This document shows positions 14,798 through 22,397 of a stretch of 64,000 bases of DNA, piece by piece; position 1 is the stretch's first letter; every line of letters starts with the position of its first letter. The position numbers and the translations under genes were made by a program. The DNA is taken from the NCBI RefSeq assembly GCF_002812955.1, contig NZ_PFXK01000001.1, forward strand, positions 310,001 through 374,000, written 5' to 3'. Source of the stretch: Vibrio sp. HA2012 (GTDB lineage: Bacteria > Pseudomonadota > Gammaproteobacteria > Enterobacterales > Vibrionaceae). The notes beneath the pieces were generated by a model, which saw only the letters and a program-made list of their open reading frames with translations, was not told where the DNA came from and did not search any database.

Positions 14798-15616
14798 ATG
14801 ACCAATATCAATACAGATCTTCCTGTTATCGCCGGAATTCAAATCACCACTGACTCAGAAGGGCGCTTTAACCTGAATGCGCTTCATAAGGCTAGTAATG
14901 CTGGTAAACATAAAGCGCCTAACGAATGGTTGCGCACCAAGCAGGCTCAAGAATTAATTCTTGAGCTAGAGACCCAGACCGGGAATTCTCGGTCTGCTAT
15001 AAAAGTAAACAATGGCGGTATAAATCAAGGTACCTTTGCCCATGAGCTTTTGGTTGTGTCTTATGCTGCGTGGATTAGCGCAAAGTTTCAGCTTGAGGTT
15101 AACCAAGTCTTCTTGGATCTGAAATCAGGAAAACATCAAGCATCACCATCAACTCTGGATCAAAAGATAGATATTGAGCTTAAGCTGATAAAGGTGGCTT
15201 CAGAAGTGCTTAATCTTTCTGAGTCCGGGAAACTGGGTATGTTCCAAAACTTTGCAGAACAGCATGGGCTACCTTCCGCCATCCTTCCTGACTACGCGGT
15301 TGATAAATCAGAAGGTTCAACCATTGATAGCAGTGAGCCAACCTTTTCTGCTACTCAGGGGCTTAGGGAGTATAACGTTGGGATCAGCGCGATGGCCTTT
15401 AACAAGCTGCTGGTTGCTCATGGGATTCTTGAACAGCTCACTCGTAAATCATCATCCGGTAAGCCAAAGAAGTTCTGGTCGATAACCAAGTATGGTTTAC
15501 GGTATGGTAAGAATCTGACCAATCACAAAAACCAGAAAGAAACGCAGGCACACTGGTATCGATCGTCATTCCATGATCTCCTTATCGCAGTGGGTTTGAT
15601 TGAAGAAGCCGCTTAA
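14798..15616 (+). CDS. KilA-N domain regulator with antirepressor-type C-terminus
   Basis: The start at ATG 14798 follows AATGAGGTAA. Residues 10-115 form a KilA-N DNA-binding domain (RFNLNALHKA, HKAPNEWLRT, ELLVVSYAAWIS). The C-terminal part (about 125-272) is a helical domain followed by a winged-helix-like end (KKFWSITKYGLRYGKNL). That C-terminus is clearly homologous to the C-terminus of the minus-strand protein at 45359-46117, which instead carries a Rha-type N-terminus. The gene opens accessory island 2, inside the late region. An antirepressor-type role is likely. Confidence 0.85.
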   Translation: MTNINTDLPVIAGIQITTDSEGRFNLNALHKASNAGKHKAPNEWLRTKQAQELILELETQTGNSRSAIKVNNGGINQGTFAHELLVVSYAAWISAKFQLEVNQVFLDLKSGKHQASPSTLDQKIDIELKLIKVASEVLNLSESGKLGMFQNFAEQHGLPSAILPDYAVDKSEGSTIDSSEPTFSATQGLREYNVGISAMAFNKLLVAHGILEQLTRKSSSGKPKKFWSITKYGLRYGKNLTNHKNQKETQAHWYRSSFHDLLIAVGLIEEAA

Positions 15617-15628
15617 GCCAGTAACCCA

Positions 15629-15657
15629 TTGACAACCCATAACACGCACTCTATCCT
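15629..15657 (+). promoter_or_regulatory. Promoter of C4/rha leader, copy 1
   Basis: TTGACA, 17 bp, TATCCT. The same block with an 18 bp spacer precedes the second leader at 33897. Confidence 0.75.
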
Positions 15658-15662
15658 ACAAA

Positions 15663-15745
15663 GGCACTGGCAAAATCCAGTGCCGGGATTAGCCTCTCGA
15701 ATTGACTTACAAGGCGCATGTCGCCAGCTTCGTGTTGGTTTTTTT
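15663..15745 (+). promoter_or_regulatory. Rha leader copy 1: hairpin, antisense target and terminator
   Basis: The perfect hairpin GGCACTGG/CCAGTGCC (15663-15684) is followed by the target GGATTAGCCT (15686-15695), the hairpin GGCG/CGCC, and CCAGC/GTTGG with a seven-T run (15724-15745) that looks like an attenuator or terminator. A second target, TTAGCCTT (15854-15861), lies just upstream of the rha ribosome site. Confidence 0.75.
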
Positions 15746-15772
15746 ATGCGTAAAATCCGCACATCTGAATTA

Positions 15773-15848
15773 TGGTGGGCTGGATAGGAGCACTCCGGTG
15801 CGCCGTTTCCTTGTAGGCGGTAAGGCTAATCCTGTTCAGTTCACCACC
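15773..15848 (+). ncRNA. C4-type antisense RNA, copy 1
   Basis: Closed by GGTGG/CCACC and containing GGCTGGAT, a GCACTCCGGTGC hairpin and GCCGTTTCC, this resembles the C4 antisense RNA that represses ant in phages P1 and P7. The seed AAGGCTAATCC (15822-15832) is complementary to GGATTAGCCT upstream (10 bp) and TTAGCCTT downstream (8 bp), matching the two-target design of C4. It lies directly ahead of rha. Confidence 0.85.
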
Positions 15849-15899
15849 CGATTTTAGCCTTTCGATGGTGAACTCCAGTTAATTACAAGGAGCTACACC

Positions 15900-16502
15900 A
15901 TGACTAACACCGCTCTACCTATTGCACAGCTTAACCCGCAAGATCTTGTTTTTGTTTCACAAACCGATCAACTGGTTACTGATACGTTTCTTGTTGCAAA
16001 ATACTTTAGCAAGCTGCATAAAAATGTTTTGCAGAAGATCCAAAATCTAGACTGCCCTAGTGAATTTACACGGCTTAATTTTCAGCTTTGCCATAAAAAC
16101 AATGAGTTACAGAATGGAAAGCTACAACCCTTCTACCAAATGACCAAAGATGGCTTTATGTATTTGGTGATGAATTTTACTGGTAAAAAAGCTGCCACGA
16201 TCAAAGTAGCTTACATCAACGCTTTCAACCTGATGGCAGATAAACTCAACAAAAAAGCCGCCGAATTACCAGCACCATCTCAGCCCCTCAGTTACTCAAC
16301 CCGTGTCGCGTTAACCATTGAGAACGGCAATGTCGTTCATTCTAGCCAGATCCCGGACGATGCTTTTATCGTGACCAAAAATCGCCTCTGCGCTCTGTTA
16401 AATGAACCGGGCTTATTCTCAATAGAGGAAATGGCTCAACTGGCACAATGTTCAAGTCGCAGACTGGCTGAACTGGCTCAGGCATTTGCCCGATTAAACT
16501 GA
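15900..16502 (+). CDS. rha: Rha-type phage regulator/antirepressor, copy 1
   Basis: This encodes 200 residues. The Rha domain spans about 14-118 (QLVTDTFLVAKYFSKLHKNV, then FYQMTKDGFMYLVMNFTGKK and INAFNLMA). The C-terminal 85 residues contain a helical region ending SIEEMAQLAQCSSRRLAELA. The protein is nearly identical to the second copy (34222-34824) in the C-terminal 85 residues but clearly diverged in the Rha domain. Expression should be held down by the C4 RNA upstream; by analogy with P1 Ant the protein would counter a repressor. The ATG follows AAGGAGCTACACC. Confidence 0.9.
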   Translation: MTNTALPIAQLNPQDLVFVSQTDQLVTDTFLVAKYFSKLHKNVLQKIQNLDCPSEFTRLNFQLCHKNNELQNGKLQPFYQMTKDGFMYLVMNFTGKKAATIKVAYINAFNLMADKLNKKAAELPAPSQPLSYSTRVALTIENGNVVHSSQIPDDAFIVTKNRLCALLNEPGLFSIEEMAQLAQCSSRRLAELAQAFARLN

Positions 16503-16523
16503 TACCTGCCTTGTTTGAATCTG

Positions 16524-16550
16524 AACCCTGCCTTTTCGGCGGGGTTTTTT
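16524..16550 (+). terminator. Intrinsic terminator after rha copy 1
   Basis: AACCCTGCC, TTTTC, GGCGGGGTT, then a T run. Confidence 0.88.
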
Positions 16551-16648
16551 ATGTAGCAGATAATGTAAACGGTAATGTGCAGTGATCGATGTGTGGTAAT
16601 CATATGATTTCGTTTGAGTATGCAATGTGATGATGGCATGATTGATGG

Positions 16649-16668
16649 TGTGTTAGGTGGAATGAATC
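16649..16668 (+). repeat. Inverted repeat, left end of cassette island 2
   Basis: TGTGTTAGGTGGAATGAATC, one base different from the copy at 4216. It is followed by GGTATAAGAAGC and GTTAAAT, a perfect GTTRRRY core. Confidence 0.8.
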
Positions 16669-16700
16669 GGTATAAGAAGCGTTAAATTACTAGGGAATTT

Positions 16701-17198
16701 ATGAAGCAAGACGATATATTTATTCGTGTGATTCAATATGCAGTAGAGAAAAATGGTGCATTTGATTTAATACAGATGTTTGAAGAGCTTGAAGTGTCAG
16801 GTTCTCAAAAAAGTATGTTAGCCGATCAAATAGGACACGGTAACTTGTTAGCTCACAACAAGAATCATGACATCATCAATCGCTGTGTAAAAGAAACTAG
16901 AGCGGTGGATGTTTGGTGCTCTGCAGTTGACCGGTTTCGTTTACTTGAATATCAAGAACTCACAGAGGCTAGAGAAAGCTCATTGTCCGCAAACAAAATG
17001 GCGACAAAGGCAATTGTAATTTCTATTATCTCTTTTTTAAGTGGAATTGCCTTCTCTTGGTATCAAGTGTCGAATCCTATTACTTTGCCCAAACAACACT
17101 ATAAAGAAATGTCAAACATTGTTGAATTATTGAGTAGCAAATCTAGAAGTGACGAAGCTATAGTCTTAGAAGTCAACAAGGAAACCGAGAAAAAGTAA
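16701..17198 (+). CDS. Cassette-encoded single-pass membrane protein (unknown)
   Basis: This encodes 165 residues. The soluble N-terminal part (1-95) is mostly helical, starting with DIFIRVIQYAVEKNGAFDLI, and may be a small helical effector-type domain. One membrane segment lies at about 101-121, and a charged tail ends in KETEKK. The ATG follows AGGGAATTT, 16 bp after the GTTA core. The stop codon overlaps the first base of attC. The family is not recognised. N-terminal helical domains on a membrane anchor occur in some phage-defence proteins, but nothing here is specific. Confidence 0.7.
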   Translation: MKQDDIFIRVIQYAVEKNGAFDLIQMFEELEVSGSQKSMLADQIGHGNLLAHNKNHDIINRCVKETRAVDVWCSAVDRFRLLEYQELTEARESSLSANKMATKAIVISIISFLSGIAFSWYQVSNPITLPKQHYKEMSNIVELLSSKSRSDEAIVLEVNKETEKK

Positions 17199-17326
17199 TT
17201 TAACAAAGCATTTAAGAGTGATTCCCAACGCTTAGCATTTTTCATTTGATCGTCAGGTTTTGTGTTTACGGTGGTATGGTTAAGGTTTGGTGGTAGCGTT
17301 GCTCACCACTTAAGTGGGCTATAAAG
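17198..17326 (+). repeat. attC site 5 with degenerate right box
   Basis: ATTTAAC left box (consensus), arms TTTAAGAGTGATTC and CACCACTTAAGTGGG, and a right box reading CTATAAA instead of GTTRRRY, so it may no longer recombine. Confidence 0.82.
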
Positions 17327-17342
17327 ATACAGGAGTTCGACT

Positions 17343-17999
17343 GTGAATTTAGATTTGGTTTCCTTTGTGGAGAAGCTAGTAGGTTTCCTAGAGTCGGGAA
17401 ACTATATTGGCGTTTTACTTGTTCTTGCCTTTTCGGTTCTTGTTAATTTACCGAAAATTACGGAACAGTATTTATCGCATAAAAGACGCAGGCTCGACAC
17501 ATTGACAAAGCTAAAAAACTTAGAAGAGCTAGATTCTCGTTTAAAAAGCCATATCAAATCTGAAATTGAAGTTGAAGTATTTCGTCTTACACACAATGTA
17601 AAAGTTAGCACAGTGCTTCTTAATGGGCTTCTATCCTTAAAAGAGAAAGTTGGAGATCAAGTATCCTTCACACATATCCTTCGCTGTAGCCGTTTAGTCC
17701 CCGATCTTTCTAAAGTAAATGAAGCCAGCTTTCAGATAAAAATTGCAAAATCAGATTATGCATATGCCATCTATAATTCTTTCTTTGGCTTGTTGGGGTT
17801 CTTTGGCGGCTTTTTCTGGTTTACTTATAGTATGGCAATGCTGTTGTCTGTGCCAAACTTTCAAAGTCTTTTTGTTTCTGGCTTGATGCTTTTGGGCGGT
17901 TTTGGCATGTTGATCCAAACTACACCGTTTTTTTCAACAAGGATAATTAATAAGCAGTTGTTGGCAAACTGTTTAGATTGCGGTGAAAAATGTTTATAA
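17343..17999 (+). CDS. Cassette-encoded membrane protein, three helices (unknown)
   Basis: The start is taken as GTG 17343 behind CAGGAG. The 218-residue product has membrane segments at about 20-37, 142-168 and 174-195. A charged, helical cytoplasmic or periplasmic middle (40-130) contains a HILRCSRL segment, and two Cys lie near the C-terminus (CLDCGEKC). No family is recognised. The stop lies within the left box of the half attC. Confidence 0.7.
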   Translation: MNLDLVSFVEKLVGFLESGNYIGVLLVLAFSVLVNLPKITEQYLSHKRRRLDTLTKLKNLEELDSRLKSHIKSEIEVEVFRLTHNVKVSTVLLNGLLSLKEKVGDQVSFTHILRCSRLVPDLSKVNEASFQIKIAKSDYAYAIYNSFFGLLGFFGGFFWFTYSMAMLLSVPNFQSLFVSGLMLLGGFGMLIQTTPFFSTRIINKQLLANCLDCGEKCL

Positions 18000-18038
18000 C
18001 AAAGCGGTTAAGATAGATTCGCAACGCTTGGCATTTTA
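17994..18038 (+). repeat. Half attC site closing island 2
   Basis: TTATAAC, AAAGCGGTTAAGATAGATTC, then GCAACGCTTGGCATTTT, cut at the same base as the half site of island 1. Confidence 0.85.
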
Positions 18039-18042
18039 ATCT

Positions 18043-18062
18043 GATTCATTCCTCTTAACACA
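18043..18062 (-). repeat. Inverted repeat, right end of cassette island 2
   Basis: GATTCATTCCTCTTAACACA, identical to 6637-6656. Confidence 0.82.
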
Positions 18063-18065
18063 GAA

Positions 18066-18095
18066 TTGCTTTCTGCCGAAAACTGCGGCAATATC
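18066..18095 (+). promoter_or_regulatory. Late promoter, pR-prime-like, copy 2
   Basis: TTGCTT, 18 bp, AATATC, identical to copy 1 through the -10. The two copies diverge from about 7 bp downstream. Confidence 0.7.
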
Positions 18096-18108
18096 AACCC
18101 ATCGTGCG

Positions 18109-18136
18109 AAACCCTGCCTTTTTAGGTGGGGTTTTT
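18109..18136 (+). terminator. tR-prime-like terminator, copy 2
   Basis: AAACCCTGCC and GGTGGGGTTT around TTTTTA, then TTTTT. It begins 14 bp after the -10. Confidence 0.85.
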
Positions 18137-18162
18137 TATTGGGCGCAATTCAGGAATTTCAA

Positions 18163-19068
18163 ATGACAATGAAAAGTGTGTTATCGGTGGCTCTGGGATC
18201 AGAGTCAGAAGGAATGGTTCATATCGGCAACTTTATGCGTGATTACCTTTGTACAAAAGAGGTTAAGGCTGCACGTATTATCGCTATCGGTCGCGTAGAC
18301 GATGGTATGGATATCACTATCGCAGATCCAATGGATGAAAGCATTCATGCTCCGTACTCACTGACACTGGATATGATTACCCGATACACGCCAACGGTGG
18401 GTGATTATCTAGTGCTGTATTCTGACGACTATGTTTCTGTTAGTCCGAAAGATGTCTTTGAAAGCGGCTATATCATGTTTGGTGAGATGGAGCCGCAAAC
18501 CAAAGTCGAGAAATCTCATATTGATGCATTGGTCGCTTCGTTGGAATTCAAATTCGCTCGTGTTGAAGACACGACAGTGACTGGCTGCTGGGCATATCTG
18601 CCAAATGGTTTCAAAGTTGGCTATGGTGAATCTGCCTGCGTGGATCCGAATAACTTCAATGAAGCTGATGGTCAGAAGTATGCTAAAGAACGCTGCATTC
18701 AGAACGCGACCAATAAGCTTTGGGAGTTGGAAGGATATCTACTGAAGGTAACGGGAGCTACCAGTAATCCGTCTAATTGCTTTGATGAAGAAGAAATCCA
18801 GTCAAAAGAAAGTAATCGCCCGGGATTCAGGCTTTATGAAAGTAAGCCGACAATAAGAGAAGCTTATCAGATTCGGGCTGATGACTTTTTTGAACCATTA
18901 GTTGGTTCGTCAGAATTGTCAGACAGAATGAAAATTAACATCGGCGGTATTGAATACATCTTCGCTTATCATGAGCCTGTTAAGGCTGGCGACTACGTGG
19001 TATTCCTGACGGAAAGTGATATTTACCACTGTAATCAAGAAGTGTTTGTTGAGCGCAATATCATTTAA
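18163..19068 (+). CDS. Phage protein with Gp49/gp66-type domain
   Basis: The start is ATG 18163 behind CAGGAA. The 301-residue product has three parts. Residues 1-105 are beta-rich and contain GDYLVLYSDDYVSVSP. Residues 115-195 match the N4 Gp49 / Sf6 gene 66 family pattern (HIDALVASLEFKF, TGCWAYLPNGFKVGYGESAC, AKERCIQNATNKLWELEGYL). The last part repeats the GDYVVFLTESDIYHCNQEVF pattern of residues 75-100, so the family domain is inserted between two copies of one motif. Function of the family is unknown. It is the first gene after the second late promoter. Confidence 0.8.
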   Translation: MTMKSVLSVALGSESEGMVHIGNFMRDYLCTKEVKAARIIAIGRVDDGMDITIADPMDESIHAPYSLTLDMITRYTPTVGDYLVLYSDDYVSVSPKDVFESGYIMFGEMEPQTKVEKSHIDALVASLEFKFARVEDTTVTGCWAYLPNGFKVGYGESACVDPNNFNEADGQKYAKERCIQNATNKLWELEGYLLKVTGATSNPSNCFDEEEIQSKESNRPGFRLYESKPTIREAYQIRADDFFEPLVGSSELSDRMKINIGGIEYIFAYHEPVKAGDYVVFLTESDIYHCNQEVFVERNII

Positions 19069-19090
19069 TAACAAATTAAAGCAATAAATA

Positions 19091-19117
19091 ACCGGAGGCT
19101 AACGCTTCCGGTTTTTT
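19091..19117 (+). terminator. Intrinsic terminator before the scaffold gene
   Basis: ACCGGAGGC, TAAC, GCTTCCGGT, then seven T. Confidence 0.9.
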
Positions 19118-19195
19118 TATGCCTGTGAGTCAGGTGGCTTTTGCGAGAGCTACCGAGCGCACAGACAGCGATACGTCTACACAGGAGAGAAAGCA

Positions 19196-20167
19196 ATGAG
19201 TCTAGAAGACTTCGAATTAACCGGTAATGAAACACCAGAAGAAATTGAGGCAATGCTGGATCAGCTCGAAACTGACGAGTTAGAGACGGATGAACCGGCA
19301 GAGCCTGAAGCCCAAACGACCACCACTGATGCATCTAAAGTCGATAACCCTGAAGAGTCGGCGTCTTCAGAAGATGAACCAGAAGAGTCGGGTGAGGATG
19401 AACAACCCGGCGGGGTTCAGGCCAAAGATGGCAAGAACATTATCCCGTATGACGTACTTGAGCAGCAGCGTGAAGCGAATAAGCAACTTCAGCAGGAGCT
19501 GGAACAACTCAAATCACGCGAAAACGACTGGCAGGCGAAAGAACGTTTGCTTGAAGTCCGTAATAAACAGCTTGAGAAACTGGGTGTTGATCCGGAAGAC
19601 CTACCGGAAAACTTCAAAGTTACTGATGAGCAGTTAGATGCTCTGGCCGATGACTATCCGGATATCGGCAAAATTATTCGCGGCTTGGTCGCCAAAGTTA
19701 ATTCGTTTGAACAACCGGGTAAGGTTGAACAATCCAGCCAGTCACAAGAACCGTCAAACCCGGTAGCGGATGCTATCGCGGGGAATAGTGAGTTAAGTGC
19801 CTGGCAAAAAGAAAGCGGCGAACTTTGGAGTAAAGCTCTGGAAGTCGATGACCAATTGCAAACCGATCCGCAGTGGCAGAATAAGCCATTGGCTGAACGT
19901 TTTGCTGAAGTTGTGAAAGTAGTGAAAGAGCAGAATGCTCAGGCTACCAAGCAGCAGGAAGCAGACGCAAAGCAAAAGGCGAAACAGGAAGAGGATAAGC
20001 TCAGCGATGCCTTACCAAATTCGCCATCAGAAGTAGGGCAGACAACCACGCATCAGCGTTCTACCCGGGAGATACTGGAAACCGGCACCGAAGCTGATAT
20101 CCAGTCTGCATTCTCAGGTATGAGCCCGGCGCAGATAGAAGCCTTACTTTCTGAACTTGATACCTAA
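19196..20167 (+). CDS. Head scaffolding protein
   Basis: This encodes 323 residues, very acidic at the N-terminus (D/E-rich 1-75), with a helical coiled-coil region at 85-130 and K/Q/E-rich helices at 230-275. Composition, size and position directly before the major capsid gene are those of a phage scaffold, which guides procapsid assembly and is then released. The ATG follows CAGGAGAGAAAGCA. There is no protease-type motif. Confidence 0.85.
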   Translation: MSLEDFELTGNETPEEIEAMLDQLETDELETDEPAEPEAQTTTTDASKVDNPEESASSEDEPEESGEDEQPGGVQAKDGKNIIPYDVLEQQREANKQLQQELEQLKSRENDWQAKERLLEVRNKQLEKLGVDPEDLPENFKVTDEQLDALADDYPDIGKIIRGLVAKVNSFEQPGKVEQSSQSQEPSNPVADAIAGNSELSAWQKESGELWSKALEVDDQLQTDPQWQNKPLAERFAEVVKVVKEQNAQATKQQEADAKQKAKQEEDKLSDALPNSPSEVGQTTTHQRSTREILETGTEADIQSAFSGMSPAQIEALLSELDT

Positions 20168-20197
20168 TTACGGCGTGTAGACGCCATATCGTTTAAA

Positions 20198-20226
20198 GAG
20201 CCCTGCCCTAACCGGTGGGGCTTTTT
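20198..20226 (+). terminator. Intrinsic terminator before the capsid gene
   Basis: AGCCCTGCC, CTAACC, GGTGGGGCT, TTTTT. The capsid ribosome site (TTTGGAGAA) follows within 10 bp. Confidence 0.88.
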
Positions 20227-20242
20227 GTTTGGAGAATTTGTA

Positions 20243-21457
20243 ATGACAACAATCACATCAGCTCAGGCGCGGAAGATCCAACAAGCCGCGCTGTTTACAG
20301 CTTCGCAGACCAATCGCTCTTTTGTGAATATGTTCACTGAAGAAGCGCCGAAAGTCGCCACTGGCGATAAAAAAGGGGAACGCCAGACGTCACCGCATGC
20401 CCCTATTGTCCGTATTTCAGATCTAAGCAAAACAGCCGGTGATACGGTCGATATGCAGATCGTCCACAATCTGTCTAAACGTCCGACTATGGGCGATCAG
20501 AAGATTGCAGGCCGTGGTGAATCTCTGGACTTCACCGACTTTGAACTGAAGATTGACCAAGGTCGTCATCAGGTGGATGCCGGCGGTAAGATGAGCCAGC
20601 AGCGTACCGTGCATGATCTGCGTAAGACAGCCCGTACTTTGCTGGGTCCATACTTTAACAATCTGCAAGATCAGCGCGCTACGTTCCATCTGGCCGGGGC
20701 TCGTGGTGATTTCTTTCAGGATAATATGATTATCCCTTTGGCAGGGCATGAAGAGTATTCCTCTATCATGGTTAACGATATCACGCCGCCAACCTACGAT
20801 CGCCATTTCTTTGGTGGTGATGCAACCAGCTTTGAAGGTCTGGATCAGGCCGATGTGTTTAGTCTGGAAACGGTCGATAACCTGAGTCTGTATCTGGAAG
20901 AAATGGCACATCCGCTTCAGCCGGTGCGTTTTTCCGGGGATGATCTGGCTGGGGATGAGCCGTTTTATGTGCTGAATGTAACCCCTCGTCAGTGGTACGA
21001 CTGGTCACAAACCTCTACCTATAAAGACTGGCAGCAATTGGTTGCGGCGGCCATTAACCGTGGCCGTAACTTTAAGCACCCGGTGTTCAGTGGTGAGTGT
21101 GCGATGAAGGGTAATATTCTGGTACGTAAGTATAAGGGTGCGCCGGTTCGTTTTAACACGGGTTCGAAAGTCGATATCTGTACCAATACGGATGCCGCAA
21201 CGGTGGCACAGGTAACGGCGGGGACGACTATTGATCGGGCGATTCTGCTGGGTGGTCAGGCGCTGGCAACGGCATGGGGTAAAACTCAGAATGGTAGCCA
21301 GTTCTCTATCCATGAAGAGAAGACCGATGCCGGTAACCGCACTGAAATCACTATCGGTTGGATGAACGGTGAGAAGAAAATCCGCTTTAAGGATAAAGCT
21401 GGCCGTATCAATGACCATGGTGTGATGGCGCTGGATACAGCGGTAAGCGCGAAATAA
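20243..21457 (+). CDS. Major capsid protein (N4-gp56 family)
   Basis: This encodes 404 residues from ATG 20243 (TTGGAGAATTTGTA upstream). It shows the N4-gp56/DUF4043 capsid pattern: FVNMFTEEAP near the N-terminus, DLSKTAGDTVDMQIVHNLSK, then TDFELKIDQGRHQVDAGGKM, the AGARGD loop, and QALATAWGKTQ with EEKTDAGNRTEITIGWMNG near the C-terminus. It builds the icosahedral head. The same capsid family is found in Stx2 phage 933W and relatives, which agrees with the short-tailed assignment. Confidence 0.93.
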   Translation: MTTITSAQARKIQQAALFTASQTNRSFVNMFTEEAPKVATGDKKGERQTSPHAPIVRISDLSKTAGDTVDMQIVHNLSKRPTMGDQKIAGRGESLDFTDFELKIDQGRHQVDAGGKMSQQRTVHDLRKTARTLLGPYFNNLQDQRATFHLAGARGDFFQDNMIIPLAGHEEYSSIMVNDITPPTYDRHFFGGDATSFEGLDQADVFSLETVDNLSLYLEEMAHPLQPVRFSGDDLAGDEPFYVLNVTPRQWYDWSQTSTYKDWQQLVAAAINRGRNFKHPVFSGECAMKGNILVRKYKGAPVRFNTGSKVDICTNTDAATVAQVTAGTTIDRAILLGGQALATAWGKTQNGSQFSIHEEKTDAGNRTEITIGWMNGEKKIRFKDKAGRINDHGVMALDTAVSAK

Positions 21458-21464
21458 ATAACAG

Positions 21465-21484
21465 GGCGGGGTTAACCCGCCTTT
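21465..21484 (+). terminator. Intrinsic terminator after the capsid gene
   Basis: GGCGGG, TTAA-type loop, CCCGCC, TTTG; a short T run, so probably weak. Confidence 0.7.
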
Positions 21485-21511
21485 GTTGTATCTGATTTGG
21501 AGAAAGAAGTT

Positions 21512-21889
21512 ATGGCAACAATTAAAGCCCCAACCATGCAAGACCGCATCTATGTTGGTACGCATGGCAATCTATCGGTCGCTAAGTCCAAAGTGGCGCT
21601 TGCCGCTGCAGCGATTGGTGATGTTGTGGAAATGCTGGAAGTACCGATTGGTATCGATATTCAGGGTGTCCGTGTATCTACAACCGGTCTGGGTGCCGGG
21701 GTAAAAGGTACTGTGAAGCTGGGTGATACCACAATTAAAGCGGATCTGGATTTGGCAGCAGAAGCTGTGGTGGATATTCCTTGTGATATTTACACCAAAG
21801 CGAAGCAGAACCTGACGGTGACCATTTCCGGTGCAGCGGCTACCGGCACGCTGAAGGTGAATCCACAGTATATGGCGGTCGGCTACTAA
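21512..21889 (+). CDS. Capsid-associated structural protein, 125 residues
   Basis: The start is ATG 21512 behind TTTGGAGAAAGAAG. The product is Ala/Gly/Val-rich and beta-rich (VVEMLEVPIGIDIQGVRVST, VKLGDTTIKADLDL, LTVTISGAAATGTLKVNPQY). It follows the capsid gene, the usual place for a decoration or head-completion protein. The family is not recognised with certainty. Confidence 0.75.
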   Translation: MATIKAPTMQDRIYVGTHGNLSVAKSKVALAAAAIGDVVEMLEVPIGIDIQGVRVSTTGLGAGVKGTVKLGDTTIKADLDLAAEAVVDIPCDIYTKAKQNLTVTISGAAATGTLKVNPQYMAVGY

Positions 21890-21907
21890 GCCAGACGACT
21901 CAGTTAC

Positions 21908-21932
21908 AGGGGCGCTTGCGTCCCTTTTCTTT
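21908..21932 (+). terminator. Intrinsic terminator
   Basis: AGGGGCGC, TT, GCGTCCCT, TTTC then TTTT. Confidence 0.78.
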
Positions 21933-21946
21933 TGGAGAAAAATACG

Positions 21947-22393
21947 ATGAGCAAAGTAGCCATTGCATACATTGGTCCCAAGCCAAGCAAGAAAGATACG
22001 ATCACCGGCTCCCGCCAGGTGTTTCCCCGGATGACGCCGATTGATGTTGATGAAGCTGTTGCTGCAAATCTTCTGCGTTATGACCAGGTGTTTGTGAAAG
22101 CCGATAAACTGAAAACGGCTCAGGCATTACAAGATGAAGCTGAAAAGGCAAAGGAACAAGCTGAAGCCGAAGCAAAAGCCAAAGTTGAGCAGGAAGTGTT
22201 TGACGCTGATTTTACCGTGATGGTCGCCGGTGAGAAGTACGATCTGAAAAAAATGGGTTGCCCGAAAATAGAAGCCCTGTTGGTAGGGGCGGACATTGAA
22301 CTGGAACCTAAGAATGCTCAGGAAGCAGCAGACGATTACAAACTGCGTGTCCGTGATGCACTGCGTGTGCTGGAAGCGGACAATCAGGAGTAA
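21947..22393 (+). CDS. Virion protein with coiled-coil middle (unknown)
   Basis: This encodes 148 residues from ATG 21947 (TTTGGAGAAAAATACG). A beta-rich N-terminus (VAIAYIGPKPSKKDTITGSR, VFPRMTPIDVDEAVA) is followed by an Ala/Glu/Lys coiled coil (about 55-88) and a compact C-terminal part (FTVMVAGEKYDLKKMGCPKI). The N-terminus resembles small head-tail linkers of other podoviruses. It lies between the capsid and adaptor genes. Confidence 0.7.
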   Translation: MSKVAIAYIGPKPSKKDTITGSRQVFPRMTPIDVDEAVAANLLRYDQVFVKADKLKTAQALQDEAEKAKEQAEAEAKAKVEQEVFDADFTVMVAGEKYDLKKMGCPKIEALLVGADIELEPKNAQEAADDYKLRVRDALRVLEADNQE

Positions 22394-22397
22394 GTCA

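Larger units (their letters stand above)
16473..16684 (+). repeat. Island backbone repeat, copy 2
   Basis: Closely matches 4040-4251 from the last rha codons through the terminator and inverted repeat to AAGAAGCGTTA. Similarity stops exactly at the cassette core. Confidence 0.9.
16649..18062 (+). mobile_element. Integron cassette island 2 (two cassettes) between inverted repeats
   Basis: Two cassettes, each with one membrane-protein gene. The first ends in a full-length attC with a degenerate right box. The second ends in the same half attC plus inverted repeat as island 1. The cassette genes share nothing with those of island 1 although both flanks are near-identical. Confidence 0.8.
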
